Positions 1 to 9,007 are shown, counted from the first letter of the stretch. The stretch: DNA of 64,000 bases from an uncultured Ruminococcus sp. (GCA_947169885.1 CAMVRM010000002.1:1-64000); one strand, 5' to 3'. Numbers and translations are program-made. Notes: a model not told the origin generated them from the sequence alone.

Positions 1-747
1 GCTGTCTTTTCCACAGGGGCAGCATAGAAGTTCAAGGTCATTGCCCTTTACAGCAAAGAGTGCGCCGTCAAAGCTGATGAAAGAGTTATTGCCCTCAGCG
101 ACATTTATGCTTTTAAGGTTTGAGCAGTATTCAAAAGCTCTTTGTCCGATGTAATCAACATTTTCGGGGATATACAACTCTGTCAATGCCGAACAATGGC
201 TGAAAGAATTGGAATTGATCCGCTTTAAATTTTTTGGGATATTTATTTTCTTTAGTTTAGAAGCACAATTAAATGCAAAAGGTTCTATCTCTTTCACACT
301 TTCGGGGAGTGTTAATTCTACAAGGCTACCGCAGCCTGAGAAGGCTTCATACGTAATCACTTCAACGCCCTCGGGAATGTTGATATTTTCAAGTGCGTGA
401 CAGTTGCAGAACGCATCGGCGCCGATATTTGTGATAGTATCTGGCAGAGACACACTCACTATGTTATTATTATTTCTGAATGCCAATTTGCCGATGCTCG
501 TTACCGTAACGCCGTCTATCTCGGCAGGCACGGTAACTTCGGTCTCAGTGCCGTTGTAAGCTGCTATCTCGGCAGTGCCGTCATCGAGCAGGCGGTAATC
601 AAAACTGCCCTCGGTGAGCAGTTCCTCGGCACTTGCGGCAAAAGCAGTCTGAGGGACGAAAGCCCCCGTCATGTTTGCAGGTGCGGCGGCTGCCACGCAA
701 AGGATAGCCAATGCTCCTGCGAGCGAACGTTTAAATATCATGTTCAT
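1..747 (-). CDS. Secreted BspA-type leucine-rich-repeat protein (partial, 3' end outside window)
   Basis: The gene runs off the left edge, so only the N-terminal 249 codons are present; the frame is open throughout. The start ATG at 747 follows an AGGAGG ribosome site. Residues 1-45 form a Sec signal peptide (KRSLAGALAIL core, ending near ASAEE). From about residue 60, BspA/LRR_5 repeats recur every 23-24 residues with the pattern IPEGVEVI..EAFSGCGSL. Such repeats form a solenoid used for surface binding; the ligand is unknown. The signal peptide and first repeats are almost identical to the upstream gene at 898-2817, so the two are tandem paralogues. A consensus promoter lies between them, so this copy can be transcribed on its own. 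Confidence 0.85.
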   Translation of the reverse strand, partial: MNMIFKRSLAGALAILCVAAAAPANMTGAFVPQTAFAASAEELLTEGSFDYRLLDDGTAEIAAYNGTETEVTVPAEIDGVTVTSIGKLAFRNNNNIVSVSLPDTITNIGADAFCNCHALENINIPEGVEVITYEAFSGCGSLVELTLPESVKEIEPFAFNCASKLKKINIPKNLKRINSNSFSHCSALTELYIPENVDYIGQRAFEYCSNLKSINVAEGNNSFISFDGALFAVKGNDLELLCCPCGKDS

Positions 748-794
748 ATTGCGTTTCCTCCTTTGGGTCATTAAAAGTCGTCTGACTTGTATAT

Positions 795-823
795 ATTATA
801 CCACAAAAGCAAACAGCTGTCAA
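795..823 (-). promoter_or_regulatory. Sigma-A promoter for the LRR gene at 1-747
   Basis: On the minus strand, TTGACA (818-823) and TATAAT (795-800) are separated by exactly 17 bases, a full consensus match about 50 bases upstream of the start codon. Confidence 0.85.
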
Positions 824-844
824 TATAATAATAGCGAAATATAC

Positions 845-881
845 AAAAAAAGCGGCAGTTTCTTCCAGAAGAAACTGCCGC
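845..881 (-). terminator. Rho-independent terminator after LRR gene 898-2817
   Basis: A 14-bp perfect stem (852-865 with 868-881, two-base loop) is followed on the minus strand by seven T residues, directly after the stop codon at 898-900. Confidence 0.9.
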
Positions 882-897
882 AAAAAGGAGGAAGAAA

Positions 898-2817
898 TTA
901 TTTAACTGTAACAGTAACAGCTTTATTGACAGCGGATTCAATGTCCCACTTGCCGTCTATCTTAGCCGCAACTGCGATCTTGTAAGATGTGCCGGGAGTG
1001 AGGTTCTTAGGTGTGGTGAAGCTTGTGACAGAAGAGGGGATAGCCTGTGTCTGAACTCTCCACTTGCCTGCGAGGAAAACAGCTATGCCGTACTGTTCAG
1101 CGTCGTCAACAGGCGACCAGTTTATGCGTACCTGATGATATTGCTCGCTGTACTGAACTTTGGTGATGTCGGGAGAAGTGCAGCCGTAATGAACAGTTGC
1201 TCTTTGCAGTTTATAGTTGTAATTGCCGATGACGACATTATTTTTCCAGTCGGTCTTACTTCCGCCGTAATAAACGTTTGTGAGGTAGTCGCAGAAATCG
1301 AAAGCATTATCGGCAACTTCTGTTATCGAAGCAGGGATAACGACCTTTTGGAGTTTCTGACAGAAATTGAAAGTCTTATAAGGTATCTTTGTCATACTGC
1401 CCGAAAGCACAGCAGATTCAAGCTCATCGCAGTCCGAGAAAACACTTCTGCCGATAAGGGTAACGCTGTCGGGGAGAACAACACTCTTTAAGGCGGCACA
1501 GCTTGAGAATGCTTCATCGCCTATCTCGGTAACTGTGTCGGGTATCTTGACGCTTGTGAGTTTACGGCAATATATGAATGCCATATCGCCGATAGACTTT
1601 GCAAACTCAGGCACTTCAAACTCGGTCAGACCGGTGGGGCATCTGTAAAGTGCATCATTGCCTTTGGTATACATAACGCCGTCAACGGAGTAGTAAGTCT
1701 TGTTCTCGGGGTCAACGTTCAACTCGGTAAGGTCATTTGAGTGGCTGAAAGCAGTCTGTTTGCATTCTGTAACGCCTTTCGGGATAGTTATGCTTTTAAG
1801 GGACGAGCAGTAAGCAAAAGAAGCAATACCGATATATGTCAGGCTGTCGGGCAGGCTGACTTCCGAAAGGCTCTCGCAGTACTGGAAAGTAAAATTATAA
1901 ATGGTCTTGACACCCTCGGGAACACTTACCTTAGTGAGAGCCGAGCAGTAGTCGAAAGCATATGCACCTATGCGGTTCACAGTATCGGGAATGTTTATCT
2001 CGGTCAGATTTAAGCAGCCACGGAAAGCGCTGTCTGCTATGCGGAGAACATTATCGGGGAATTCGATGCTGTCTTTTGCTATCGGGCAGCAGATAAGTTC
2101 CAAGCCGTTATCAAAATAAGAATAAAGAACATCGTCAAAGGCGCAAAAATAATTATTGCCCTCAGCTACTTTGAAACTTTTAAGGCTCGTACAATTTTCA
2201 AAAGCGTGCTGACCGATCTCTTCAAGATTTTCGGGGAGACATATCTCTGTGAGTTTTTCACAGCTGTTGAAAGTATAAGCCCCGATACTTGTTACATTTT
2301 TGGGGATATTTATTTTCTCCAGATTTTCATCCAGGAAAAACGCATAAGTACCTATCTCTTTCACACTTTCGGGGAGAGTTATCTCTTTAAGGCTGCTGCA
2401 GCAGGCGAACGCCTCATATGAAATAACTTCAACGCCTTCGGGTATGTTGATATTTTCAAGTGCAAAACAGCCCGAGAACGCATAGCTGCCGATCTTGGTT
2501 ATCGTATCGGGCAGGGTCACGCTGATTACATTACGGTTGTTTTTAAAAGCATCACTGCCGATACTTGTGACAGCTGCGCCGTTTATCTCGGCAGGAACGA
2601 CAGCTTCTGTTCCGTCTCCTCTGAGCTTTGCGATCTCAACAGTGCCGTCATCGAGCAGGCGGTAATCGAAATCACCCTCGGTGAGCAGTTCCTCGGCACT
2701 TGCGGTAACAGCAGTCTGAGGGAAGAAAGCCCCCGTCATGTTTGCAGGTGCGGCGGCTGCCACGCAGAGAATTGCGAGCGCTCCTGCGAGCGAACGTTTT
2801 AAGGTCTGGTTGTTCAT
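898..2817 (-). CDS. Secreted BspA-type leucine-rich-repeat protein with C-terminal fibronectin type III domain
   Basis: A 639-residue exported protein. The ATG at 2817 follows AGGAGG with good spacing; a longer frame reaches 2886 but has no ribosome site. Residues 1-45 are a signal peptide. Roughly residues 60-540 hold about 18 LRR_5 repeats (consensus IPDTVTEIGDEAFSSCAAL). Two interruptions carry a DVLYSY- or GVMYTK-type strand pair, common in BspA proteins. The last 90 residues (from SPDITKVQYS) look like a fibronectin type III domain ending in VTVTVK. No sortase signal, dockerin or membrane anchor is visible, so how it is kept at the cell surface is unclear. Role inferred: binding to fibre or to neighbouring cells. 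It has its own promoter and terminator. Confidence 0.88.
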   Translation of the reverse strand: MNNQTLKRSLAGALAILCVAAAAPANMTGAFFPQTAVTASAEELLTEGDFDYRLLDDGTVEIAKLRGDGTEAVVPAEINGAAVTSIGSDAFKNNRNVISVTLPDTITKIGSYAFSGCFALENINIPEGVEVISYEAFACCSSLKEITLPESVKEIGTYAFFLDENLEKINIPKNVTSIGAYTFNSCEKLTEICLPENLEEIGQHAFENCTSLKSFKVAEGNNYFCAFDDVLYSYFDNGLELICCPIAKDSIEFPDNVLRIADSAFRGCLNLTEINIPDTVNRIGAYAFDYCSALTKVSVPEGVKTIYNFTFQYCESLSEVSLPDSLTYIGIASFAYCSSLKSITIPKGVTECKQTAFSHSNDLTELNVDPENKTYYSVDGVMYTKGNDALYRCPTGLTEFEVPEFAKSIGDMAFIYCRKLTSVKIPDTVTEIGDEAFSSCAALKSVVLPDSVTLIGRSVFSDCDELESAVLSGSMTKIPYKTFNFCQKLQKVVIPASITEVADNAFDFCDYLTNVYYGGSKTDWKNNVVIGNYNYKLQRATVHYGCTSPDITKVQYSEQYHQVRINWSPVDDAEQYGIAVFLAGKWRVQTQAIPSSVTSFTTPKNLTPGTSYKIAVAAKIDGKWDIESAVNKAVTVTVK

Positions 2818-2850
2818 TTGTTGTTTCCTCCTAATATAAAATTTGTAATT

Positions 2851-2879
2851 ATAATAACACAAATGAAATATTTTGTCAA
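2851..2879 (-). promoter_or_regulatory. Sigma-A promoter for LRR gene 898-2817
   Basis: On the minus strand, TTGACA (2874-2879) and TATTAT (2851-2856) have a 17-base spacer. The site matches the layout of the promoter in front of the downstream paralogue. Confidence 0.75.
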
Positions 2880-3071
2880 CGGTCAATATATATATAATAA
2901 CTATGTTTTTTTGTGCAAAATAGTTAAAACCTAAAATATACGATATTACGCACTTTTTTCAGCACGCCCGAAAACTTTGTAAATACAGCGCTTTCACATA
3001 TATGCAGTTTTATTTTTGCATATCCCATATAAATTTCGGAATAATGGTTTTCGTGTATTTTCTTTTTTTAC

Positions 3072-3100
3072 TTGAAATATTTATCCCGATATGCTATAAT
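3072..3100 (+). promoter_or_regulatory. Sigma-A promoter for the alpha-galactosidase gene
   Basis: TTGAAA (3072-3077), a 17-base spacer and TATAAT (3095-3100), 46 bases upstream of the start. No catabolite-type operator is obvious beside it. Confidence 0.75.
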
Positions 3101-3146
3101 CATTATGTGAAAATAATCACAGCATCTCAATACGGAGGAATTAACT

Positions 3147-5345
3147 ATGGCAATTTTATTCGATGAAAAAAATCAAAGCTTCAAGCTCACCGCAAACAAC
3201 ACCTGCTATATGCTCGCAGTTGCGCCGGGGGGCTACCTTGCTCACGTCTATTTCGGAAAGGCTCTCCCCGATGACAGCCTGAACTATCTGCTCAGACTTG
3301 ACGAGAACCCCTTTACCCCCGAGACAAATGACCGTGACCGTGCCTGCTACATGGACACTCTGCCTTTTGAGTATCCCTGCTACGGGCTGGGCGACTACCG
3401 TGAACACGCTTTCTCGATAATCGACAAAAACGGTGCAGCGACCTGCGACCTGCGCTATAAGTCTTACCGCATTTATGACGGCAAGCCGAAGCTTTCGGGT
3501 CTGCCTGCAACTTTCGTAAACAGCCCCGATGAAGCGCAGACGCTCGAAATAGTCATGGAGGACAAGCCTGCAAACCTTGAAGTAACGCTTATCTATACTG
3601 CTTTTGAAAAGCTGGACGTTATAACACGTTCTGCCGTTGTGAAGAATGTCGGCAGTGATAACGTGAAGCTTACCCGTGTTTATTCAACAGTCGTTGAGCT
3701 TGACGATGATAAGCTAGATATGATAACTCTTAACGGTTCGTGGGCGAGGGAACGTGCGCCCGAAAGATGCCGCCTGCACCACGGCAAACAGCTTATCGAC
3801 TCCATGAGGGGCGAGTCCAGCCACCAGAACAACCCGTTTATGGCTATCTGCCGCAGTAATGCCGATGAGGACAGCGGTGAAGTATACGGTTTCAACCTTG
3901 TTTACTCGGGAAACTTTGTCGCAGAAGCGGAGGTCACTCAGCATAAAAAGACCCGTGTGCTTATGGGTATAAACGGCACGGATTTTGAGTGGACGCTCGA
4001 ACCGAATGATGTGTTCACCGCTCCAGAGGCTGTTATGGTATATTCCGACAGCGGTCTGGGCAAAATGAGCCGCACTTTCCACGACCTTTACAGAAACAAC
4101 CTTATCCGTGGGGAATACAAGGACAAGCGCCGCCCGATACTCATAAACAACTGGGAGGCGACCTACTTCAACTTCACCGCAGAAAAGCTTGTGCAGATAG
4201 CGGAGCAGGCTTCAAAACTGGGTATCGAGATGCTCGTCATGGATGACGGCTGGTTCGGTCACAGAGATTCCGACAACAGTTCGCTGGGCGACTGGTTTGT
4301 TTACGAAAAGAAGCTGGAAGGCGGACTTAAAGCGCTCGTTGACAAGGTGAATTCTCTCGGCATGAAGTTCGGCATATGGTTCGAGCCTGAAATGGTGTCG
4401 CCCGATTCCGAACTTTACAAGGCGCACCCCGACTGGGCTATACAGGTCAAGGGCAGACCGCTGACCCTCTGCCGTGAACAGTATGTTCTTGATTATTCGA
4501 GGAAAGATGTGCGTGACTATGTTTACGGCATGATGCGCAAGATCCTGGACAGTGCGAATATCGAGTATATCAAGTGGGACATGAACCGTCAGCTTACCGA
4601 AGTGGCTTCAAACGCTCTGCCTGCCGACAGACAGCGTGAACTGTGGCACAGATATGTGCTGGGCGTTTATGAACTTATGGACAGGCTCACTACCGATTAT
4701 CCGCATATTCTTCTTGAAAACTGCTCGGGCGGCGGCGCAAGATTTGATGCAGGTATGCTCTATTATTCGCCGCAAATATGGTGTTCAGATGACACCGATG
4801 CGATAGAGCGCCTGAAAATACAGTATGGTACAAGCCTTTGCTATCCCTGTTCGGCAATGGGTGCGCACGTTTCCGACTGCCCGAACCACACTGTCGGCAG
4901 AAGCACGCCTTTCACTACCCGTGGACACGTTGCAATGGTGGGTACATTCGGCTATGAACTTGACGTGACGAAGATACCGCAGGAGGACAGAGATGCTATC
5001 CCCGGTCAGATCGCCGAATTCAACAAGTACAACACCCTTGTGCGCACGGGCGACCATTTCCGCATAGGCAATATGTTCGAGGACAACCTCTGGGACGCAT
5101 GGATGTTCGTATCTAAGGACAAGAGCGAGGCGCTGTTCGAGTTCGTGCAGGTGCTTTGCCGTCCCAACGAGCGAAGCCGCCGCATAAAGCTTAAAGGTCT
5201 TGACCCAGAAGCTTATTATTACGAAGAAAGCGCCCCCGAAGTCAGACTTTCGGGAGCGGCTCTCATGCAGTGCGGTATAAATATCGGAGGTCTGTGGGGC
5301 GACTATCAGTCGAAGATACTGCACTTTATCAAAGATAAGGGATAA
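3147..5345 (+). CDS. Alpha-galactosidase, GH36 family
   Basis: A 732-residue cytoplasmic enzyme without signal peptide. It hydrolyses alpha-1,6-galactosides such as melibiose and raffinose after import. The N-terminal beta-supersandwich domain (about 1-330) precedes the TIM barrel (about 335-690). The nucleophile is Asp478 in YIKWDMNR and the acid/base is Asp548 in WCSDDTD. These are the residue numbers I recall for the Geobacillus AgaA enzyme, which suggests a full-length clan-D protein without indels. The DDGWFG and ENCSGGGARFD motifs are also typical. The ATG follows GGAGG. No sugar transporter or regulator is adjacent; the gene stands alone and converges on the ECF transporter gene 18 bases away. 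Confidence 0.95.
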   Translation: MAILFDEKNQSFKLTANNTCYMLAVAPGGYLAHVYFGKALPDDSLNYLLRLDENPFTPETNDRDRACYMDTLPFEYPCYGLGDYREHAFSIIDKNGAATCDLRYKSYRIYDGKPKLSGLPATFVNSPDEAQTLEIVMEDKPANLEVTLIYTAFEKLDVITRSAVVKNVGSDNVKLTRVYSTVVELDDDKLDMITLNGSWARERAPERCRLHHGKQLIDSMRGESSHQNNPFMAICRSNADEDSGEVYGFNLVYSGNFVAEAEVTQHKKTRVLMGINGTDFEWTLEPNDVFTAPEAVMVYSDSGLGKMSRTFHDLYRNNLIRGEYKDKRRPILINNWEATYFNFTAEKLVQIAEQASKLGIEMLVMDDGWFGHRDSDNSSLGDWFVYEKKLEGGLKALVDKVNSLGMKFGIWFEPEMVSPDSELYKAHPDWAIQVKGRPLTLCREQYVLDYSRKDVRDYVYGMMRKILDSANIEYIKWDMNRQLTEVASNALPADRQRELWHRYVLGVYELMDRLTTDYPHILLENCSGGGARFDAGMLYYSPQIWCSDDTDAIERLKIQYGTSLCYPCSAMGAHVSDCPNHTVGRSTPFTTRGHVAMVGTFGYELDVTKIPQEDRDAIPGQIAEFNKYNTLVRTGDHFRIGNMFEDNLWDAWMFVSKDKSEALFEFVQVLCRPNERSRRIKLKGLDPEAYYYEESAPEVRLSGAALMQCGINIGGLWGDYQSKILHFIKDKG

Positions 5346-5363
5346 AATGCTCTGATGTTGCCT

Positions 5364-5903
5364 TTACTTGTGTTCGAGGAACTTTACGGCAGGGATACGC
5401 TTTATGACAGTTTCGTAAAGCGTTACCGAGAAAACTGCACCGCCTATCGCCTGAACTGTGTTCGAGGGGATACCGAGCAGTGCCGCAGACACCGAGCCGT
5501 AAAGAAAGCCCTCGAACAGCGAGTAGCCCGTGACCATGATAAGTTCAGCGGCGGCAGCTGCGGTTATCCTGCCTGCAAAGCCGCCGATGTGCTTGCTTGC
5601 GTGCTTGTAAACAAAAAACGCCGCAGCAGCCATGAGCGCTTTTATCACAAATGTGGCGGCGGCATAGACTGCGTATCCCGAGATAAGGTCTGCGAGCGCA
5701 GAGCCGATACCTGCGGCAAGCGAGCCGTAGAGAGGTCCTAACAGCCAGCCTGATATGTTCACGAAGCAGTCGCCTAGGTTTATATAGCCTTTGGTGGGCG
5801 TGGGTATGCGTATCAGCATCGTTGAAAGGGTCACTATCGCTGCGAGCAGTCCTCCGAATACCAGCTGAGTTATCAGCGAACGATCGTTTTTGTTTTTTGT
5901 CAT
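5364..5903 (-). CDS. ECF transporter S component (substrate-specific membrane subunit)
   Basis: A 179-residue hydrophobic protein with about five or six membrane segments. It resembles S components of energy-coupling factor importers: a short cytoplasmic N-terminus, then a TPTKGYINLGDC turn and a GPLYGSLAAGIGSALADLISGY helix pair. Such proteins bind a vitamin or cofactor precursor and share the EcfA/A'/T module encoded elsewhere. The substrate cannot be read from the sequence. No riboswitch fits in the short leader. A perfect promoter is followed by a small palindrome at the likely transcription start, suggesting repression by a DNA-binding protein. The ribosome site AAAGGAG is well placed. 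Confidence 0.8.
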   Translation of the reverse strand: MTKNKNDRSLITQLVFGGLLAAIVTLSTMLIRIPTPTKGYINLGDCFVNISGWLLGPLYGSLAAGIGSALADLISGYAVYAAATFVIKALMAAAAFFVYKHASKHIGGFAGRITAAAAAELIMVTGYSLFEGFLYGSVSAALLGIPSNTVQAIGGAVFSVTLYETVIKRIPAVKFLEHK

Positions 5904-5931
5904 AAAAGATCACTCCTTTTTTTATATCATT

Positions 5932-5946
5932 ATTCCATATCGGAAT
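5932..5946. promoter_or_regulatory. Candidate operator overlapping the ECF transporter transcription start
   Basis: The inverted repeat ATTCC-ATATC-GGAAT lies 12 bases downstream of the -10 box and 29 bases before the start codon. This is where a repressor would block RNA polymerase. Assignment is from position and symmetry only. Confidence 0.4.
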
Positions 5947-5957
5947 AGTGTGATTAA

Positions 5958-5986
5958 ATTATAGCAGTCAATTTCTGATTTGTCAA
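5958..5986 (-). promoter_or_regulatory. Sigma-A promoter for the ECF S component
   Basis: A full consensus match on the minus strand: TTGACA (5981-5986), 17-base spacer, TATAAT (5958-5963). Confidence 0.85.
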
Positions 5987-6052
5987 GTGAATTTTCTTTT
6001 AAGGCAGAAAATGGCTGATGCAGTGAACATTAATTAAGAAAGAGCAGGGAAT

Positions 6053-6646
6053 ATGGAAAAGATAAAGCTTGACAAAGCAGTTGTTGTTGAGGGAAGATAT
6101 GACAAGATAAAGATAACCTCTATCGCCGACTGTGTTGTTATCACAACTGACGGCTTCGGTATCTACCGTGACAAAAAACTGCGGCGGCTCATAAGGCAGT
6201 ACGCCGAAGCATCGGGACTGATAGTCCTTACCGATTCCGACAGGGCAGGCAGACAGATACGTGCATACATCAAGAGCATTCTCCCGAAAGAACTGCACAG
6301 CCGTGTCTCGGAAGTGCATATACCGCAGATCGAGGGCAAGGAACGCCGCAAAACTGCGCCCTCGAAAGAGGGAACTCTCGGGGTGGAGGGTGTTGATGCG
6401 GATATTTTGCGGCGGCTTTTAGCTCCCTTTGCGGAACAGGAACAAAACATCAGAAAGACCGAACCGCTCACCAAAAATGATCTGTTCATGCTGGGGCTTT
6501 CGGGAACTCCCGATGCTTCCGGGCGCAGGAAAGAACTCTGCAAAAAGCTTGAACTTCCCGACGGGCTTTCACCCTCAGCACTTCTCGACCTGCTCAACAC
6601 TCTTTACGAACGTGACGAGATAATAGATATTTTAAACAGTGACTGA
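6053..6646 (+). CDS. rnmV: Ribonuclease M5-like TOPRIM protein
   Basis: 197 residues, close to the size of Bacillus RNase M5, the enzyme that matures 5S rRNA. The N-terminal TOPRIM fold shows Glu13 in VVEGRYDK and Asp61/Asp63 in TDSDRAG, the expected metal-binding residues. The remainder matches the DUF4093-type C-terminal region seen in clostridial homologues (LTKNDLFMLGLSG, SGRRKELCKKL). In many Firmicutes rnmV precedes ksgA; here it is followed 30 bases later by a membrane protein. The ribosome site is weak (AGCAGGGA). Confidence 0.85.
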   Translation: MEKIKLDKAVVVEGRYDKIKITSIADCVVITTDGFGIYRDKKLRRLIRQYAEASGLIVLTDSDRAGRQIRAYIKSILPKELHSRVSEVHIPQIEGKERRKTAPSKEGTLGVEGVDADILRRLLAPFAEQEQNIRKTEPLTKNDLFMLGLSGTPDASGRRKELCKKLELPDGLSPSALLDLLNTLYERDEIIDILNSD

Positions 6647-6676
6647 CTGCAAAAAAGAAAAGCGAGGTGATGCCGA

Positions 6677-8008
6677 TTGCAGCTTTACAGTTTTGTATAT
6701 CTGTTCTTTTTTCTTCCTGTTTTTATGGGGCTGTATAAACTCACGCCTGCAAGATACCGCAAGTGGCTCATAGCGGCGGCGAACCTGTTCTTTATTGCCG
6801 CAAACGGTGTGAAAGGGCTTGCGGTGTACGGCGTGTGTCTTGCGGCGGCGTTCTTCTCGGGCAGGGTGATAAGCAGACAACAGCATGACCCTTCGGGCAT
6901 CAGCAGGTGCAGGGCGCTCATCTGTGCAAACTCGCTCCTGAACGCTGTGCTGTTCCTGTTCTTTTCGCAGGGGCGTGGGCTTTCGGGCAGCATAACGGCG
7001 CTCGACACGCTCTCTGTTGCAGGCGGCGGAGTTATCTCGCTGCACTTTGTCTCGTATCTCGTGGACGTTTATCACGGCTGCAAACCTGCGGACATCGGCA
7101 CGCTGACAGCTTACTCCTCATTTTTCCCGCTCATGAGCACGGGACCCGTTCTCCGTTACCGCAGAGCCACAGAGTGCTTTGAATGCCCCGAACTGAATAT
7201 CCGTCATCTCGGAAAGGGCATACGGCTGTATGTTTTCGGGCTTGCGGAATATCTCATCATCGCTTGCAGGCTCAGCAGCATCTGGCAGGAGATAACTCAG
7301 ACTGCCGTTAAAAGCAGGGGCGGTGCGGCGGCATGGCTTTCACTGCTCGTATGGTACGGCGCATTTATAAGCGCTGTTACATCGCTGCTGATAATGGGGC
7401 AGGGAACTGCACTTATGCTGGGCATACACGTAAGACAGCCGTTCCGCAGACGCATATTCGCTGACACTGTTTACAGCAGGCTCGTCGGCATAAGCGTTCA
7501 TCTGACCATGTGGATAAAAGACTATATCGTGCTGCCAATAAAGCAGGCGTTCGGGAAGCGATACTTAGCGGCGTTCGCAGGAGTACTTTTCGGGATGATG
7601 TGGTTTTGTTTCGGCGCAGGAGGGCTTGTGGCAGGCGTGACAGCAGGGCTTGCACTGGTATTGCAGATAAAGCTGACGAGCGCCGAAAAAGCCTCTAAGT
7701 TCGTCATAGGAGTGGTGTTCACAAAGTTTGCGACAGCGATTACGGCGGCGTGCCTTGCGGTGTTTGCACTGCGCCCTTACGGACTGCCGAGTTTCAAGCC
7801 CGACTTTGCTGACGGCGGTTCTGAGGTGTTTTCCTATATGATAAGTTCGGCGTGGCTGCCGCTTCTCGCAGCGCTGTTTGTCAACGGTTCGGTGCTTCCG
7901 ACAGCGCTCAGGCGCATGAACACACGCTGGCTGAGTTTCATAATGCCCGTTATAGAACTTATCCTGCTGGTGCTTTGTGCGGCGTACATGATAAATAACA
8001 GCATTTAA
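6677..8008 (+). CDS. MBOAT-like polytopic membrane protein lacking the usual catalytic histidines
   Basis: 443 residues, about ten membrane helices. The start is a TTG at 6677, eight bases after GAGGTGA; an ATG at 6670 is out of frame. The fold resembles membrane-bound O-acyltransferases: an SFFPLMSTGPVLRY segment corresponds to the MFPQLVAGPIVRY segment of the MBOAT at 33895-35310. Where active MBOATs have WHISLSTWFRDY, this protein reads ISVHLTMWIKDY (about residues 272-290). Where they have LWHGA it reads WFCFGAGG (about 308). Both conserved histidines are therefore missing in place, so it may be a non-catalytic relative. It may be co-transcribed with rnmV. A strong terminator follows. Confidence 0.6.
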   Translation: MQLYSFVYLFFFLPVFMGLYKLTPARYRKWLIAAANLFFIAANGVKGLAVYGVCLAAAFFSGRVISRQQHDPSGISRCRALICANSLLNAVLFLFFSQGRGLSGSITALDTLSVAGGGVISLHFVSYLVDVYHGCKPADIGTLTAYSSFFPLMSTGPVLRYRRATECFECPELNIRHLGKGIRLYVFGLAEYLIIACRLSSIWQEITQTAVKSRGGAAAWLSLLVWYGAFISAVTSLLIMGQGTALMLGIHVRQPFRRRIFADTVYSRLVGISVHLTMWIKDYIVLPIKQAFGKRYLAAFAGVLFGMMWFCFGAGGLVAGVTAGLALVLQIKLTSAEKASKFVIGVVFTKFATAITAACLAVFALRPYGLPSFKPDFADGGSEVFSYMISSAWLPLLAALFVNGSVLPTALRRMNTRWLSFIMPVIELILLVLCAAYMINNSI

Positions 8009-8020
8009 CAAATAACAAGA

Positions 8021-8057
8021 TCCCCGAAGTGAACTGCTCACCTCGGGGAAGTTTTTT
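8021..8057 (+). terminator. Rho-independent terminator after the MBOAT-like gene
   Basis: The stem TCCCCGA... pairs with ...TCGGGGA (8021-8049), followed by GTTTTTT. It separates the two convergent genes. Confidence 0.85.
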
Positions 8058-8059
8058 GT

Positions 8060-8986
8060 TTAAAAGAAAGACAGCTGACCGTCAGTCCAAGGGTCTTGAC
8101 GAGCCTGAAAGACCTGTTCGCCATCGTTCAAGTGACCAACAAGCAGGGGAGAGTGCGGATCGTGGAGCTTCATATTTTGGAGAACGTTTGTTCTGTTGTA
8201 GTTGGCATAGCAGTACTTGCAGAAATGTCCGCAGGTATCATAAGCCCCGATGTCAGAACCGAGAACACAGCCGCATTCTTCACGCTGGGACTTCTTTTTC
8301 GGAACAGTGAGAAAACTGCCGACAGCCGCTTCAAGAGTCTCTTTTGTCATACAGCCGCCGCAGTCTATGCCGAACTGTTCAAGTTCGTTCCCCTCGGCGC
8401 AGGCTTTTATCTTTATGCCATAAGTCCTGCCCGTTTCGGCGAAGACCTTGCCGATATGCAGGCGTTCGGAGCGGCTGACCTGCCTTGCCTGCGGAAAATT
8501 GCGCTTTACTTTTTCGTACAGGTCGATAAAGCTGATGACACAGCATTTAGTGTGACCCGAGAGCGTTCTGCACATCTGTTCAAAATCGGCGATGTGCCTT
8601 TCCACGGTGTAAACACTGTCGAGAAATATTGGGTCGTATCTCCAGCAGATGCAGTCAGTCCCGACTTTTTCCGACAGTGCGATAAAGCTTTCCATGACGG
8701 CTTCTTTCGGTGGAACATTCGGTTCGATGTCCCTGCCGTAAGGAGTTATCGTGACGAACCAGAACTGGTGAAAAGCGTCAAGTTCGTCAAGATATTTGAG
8801 CATAGGTTCGGGATTTTTTGTGCAGAAAGCAAGGCAGTCGACAACGTTCGGGTCAAGTTCATACCTTGTCACACGTTCGGGACAATAGGGATTCCGCACC
8901 AGCACGAAGCCCTCATGCACCCTGTTTATCAGCCATTCGGGATAGAACGCAGGAATATCCGTCCGCATACCCGTGTTTATGAGCAT
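8060..8986 (-). CDS. DUF1848 family iron-sulfur-type protein
   Basis: 308 residues. The family is recognised from the N-terminal TGMRTDIPAFYPEW and RNPYCPERVTRYEL segments and from the C-terminal cysteine cluster ECGCVLGSDIGAYDTCGHFCKYCYANY. The CxxxCxxC spacing (CGHFCKYC) suggests an iron-sulfur cluster. Family members are often annotated as radical-SAM-like, but the reaction is unknown. Another pair (DCGGC) lies near residue 213. The start at 8986 has a clear AAAGGAG site. The gene lies 67 bases after the upstream unknown gene, with a terminator between, so it is probably expressed separately or by read-through. Confidence 0.8.
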   Translation of the reverse strand: MLINTGMRTDIPAFYPEWLINRVHEGFVLVRNPYCPERVTRYELDPNVVDCLAFCTKNPEPMLKYLDELDAFHQFWFVTITPYGRDIEPNVPPKEAVMESFIALSEKVGTDCICWRYDPIFLDSVYTVERHIADFEQMCRTLSGHTKCCVISFIDLYEKVKRNFPQARQVSRSERLHIGKVFAETGRTYGIKIKACAEGNELEQFGIDCGGCMTKETLEAAVGSFLTVPKKKSQREECGCVLGSDIGAYDTCGHFCKYCYANYNRTNVLQNMKLHDPHSPLLVGHLNDGEQVFQARQDPWTDGQLSFF

Positions 8987-9007
8987 AGCAGTTCTCCTTT
9001 AATATGT

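Larger units (their letters stand above)
2818..3146. other. Divergent intergenic region between LRR protein and alpha-galactosidase
   Basis: 329 bases, very AT-rich, holding the two outward-facing promoters. Between them (about 2885-3070) I see no gene, riboswitch or clear palindrome. Confidence 0.6.

Noticed and set aside
1135..2421. Open frames on the plus strand across the LRR gene
   Set aside because: They lie antisense to a clear repeat protein, whose regular codon pattern keeps opposite frames open.
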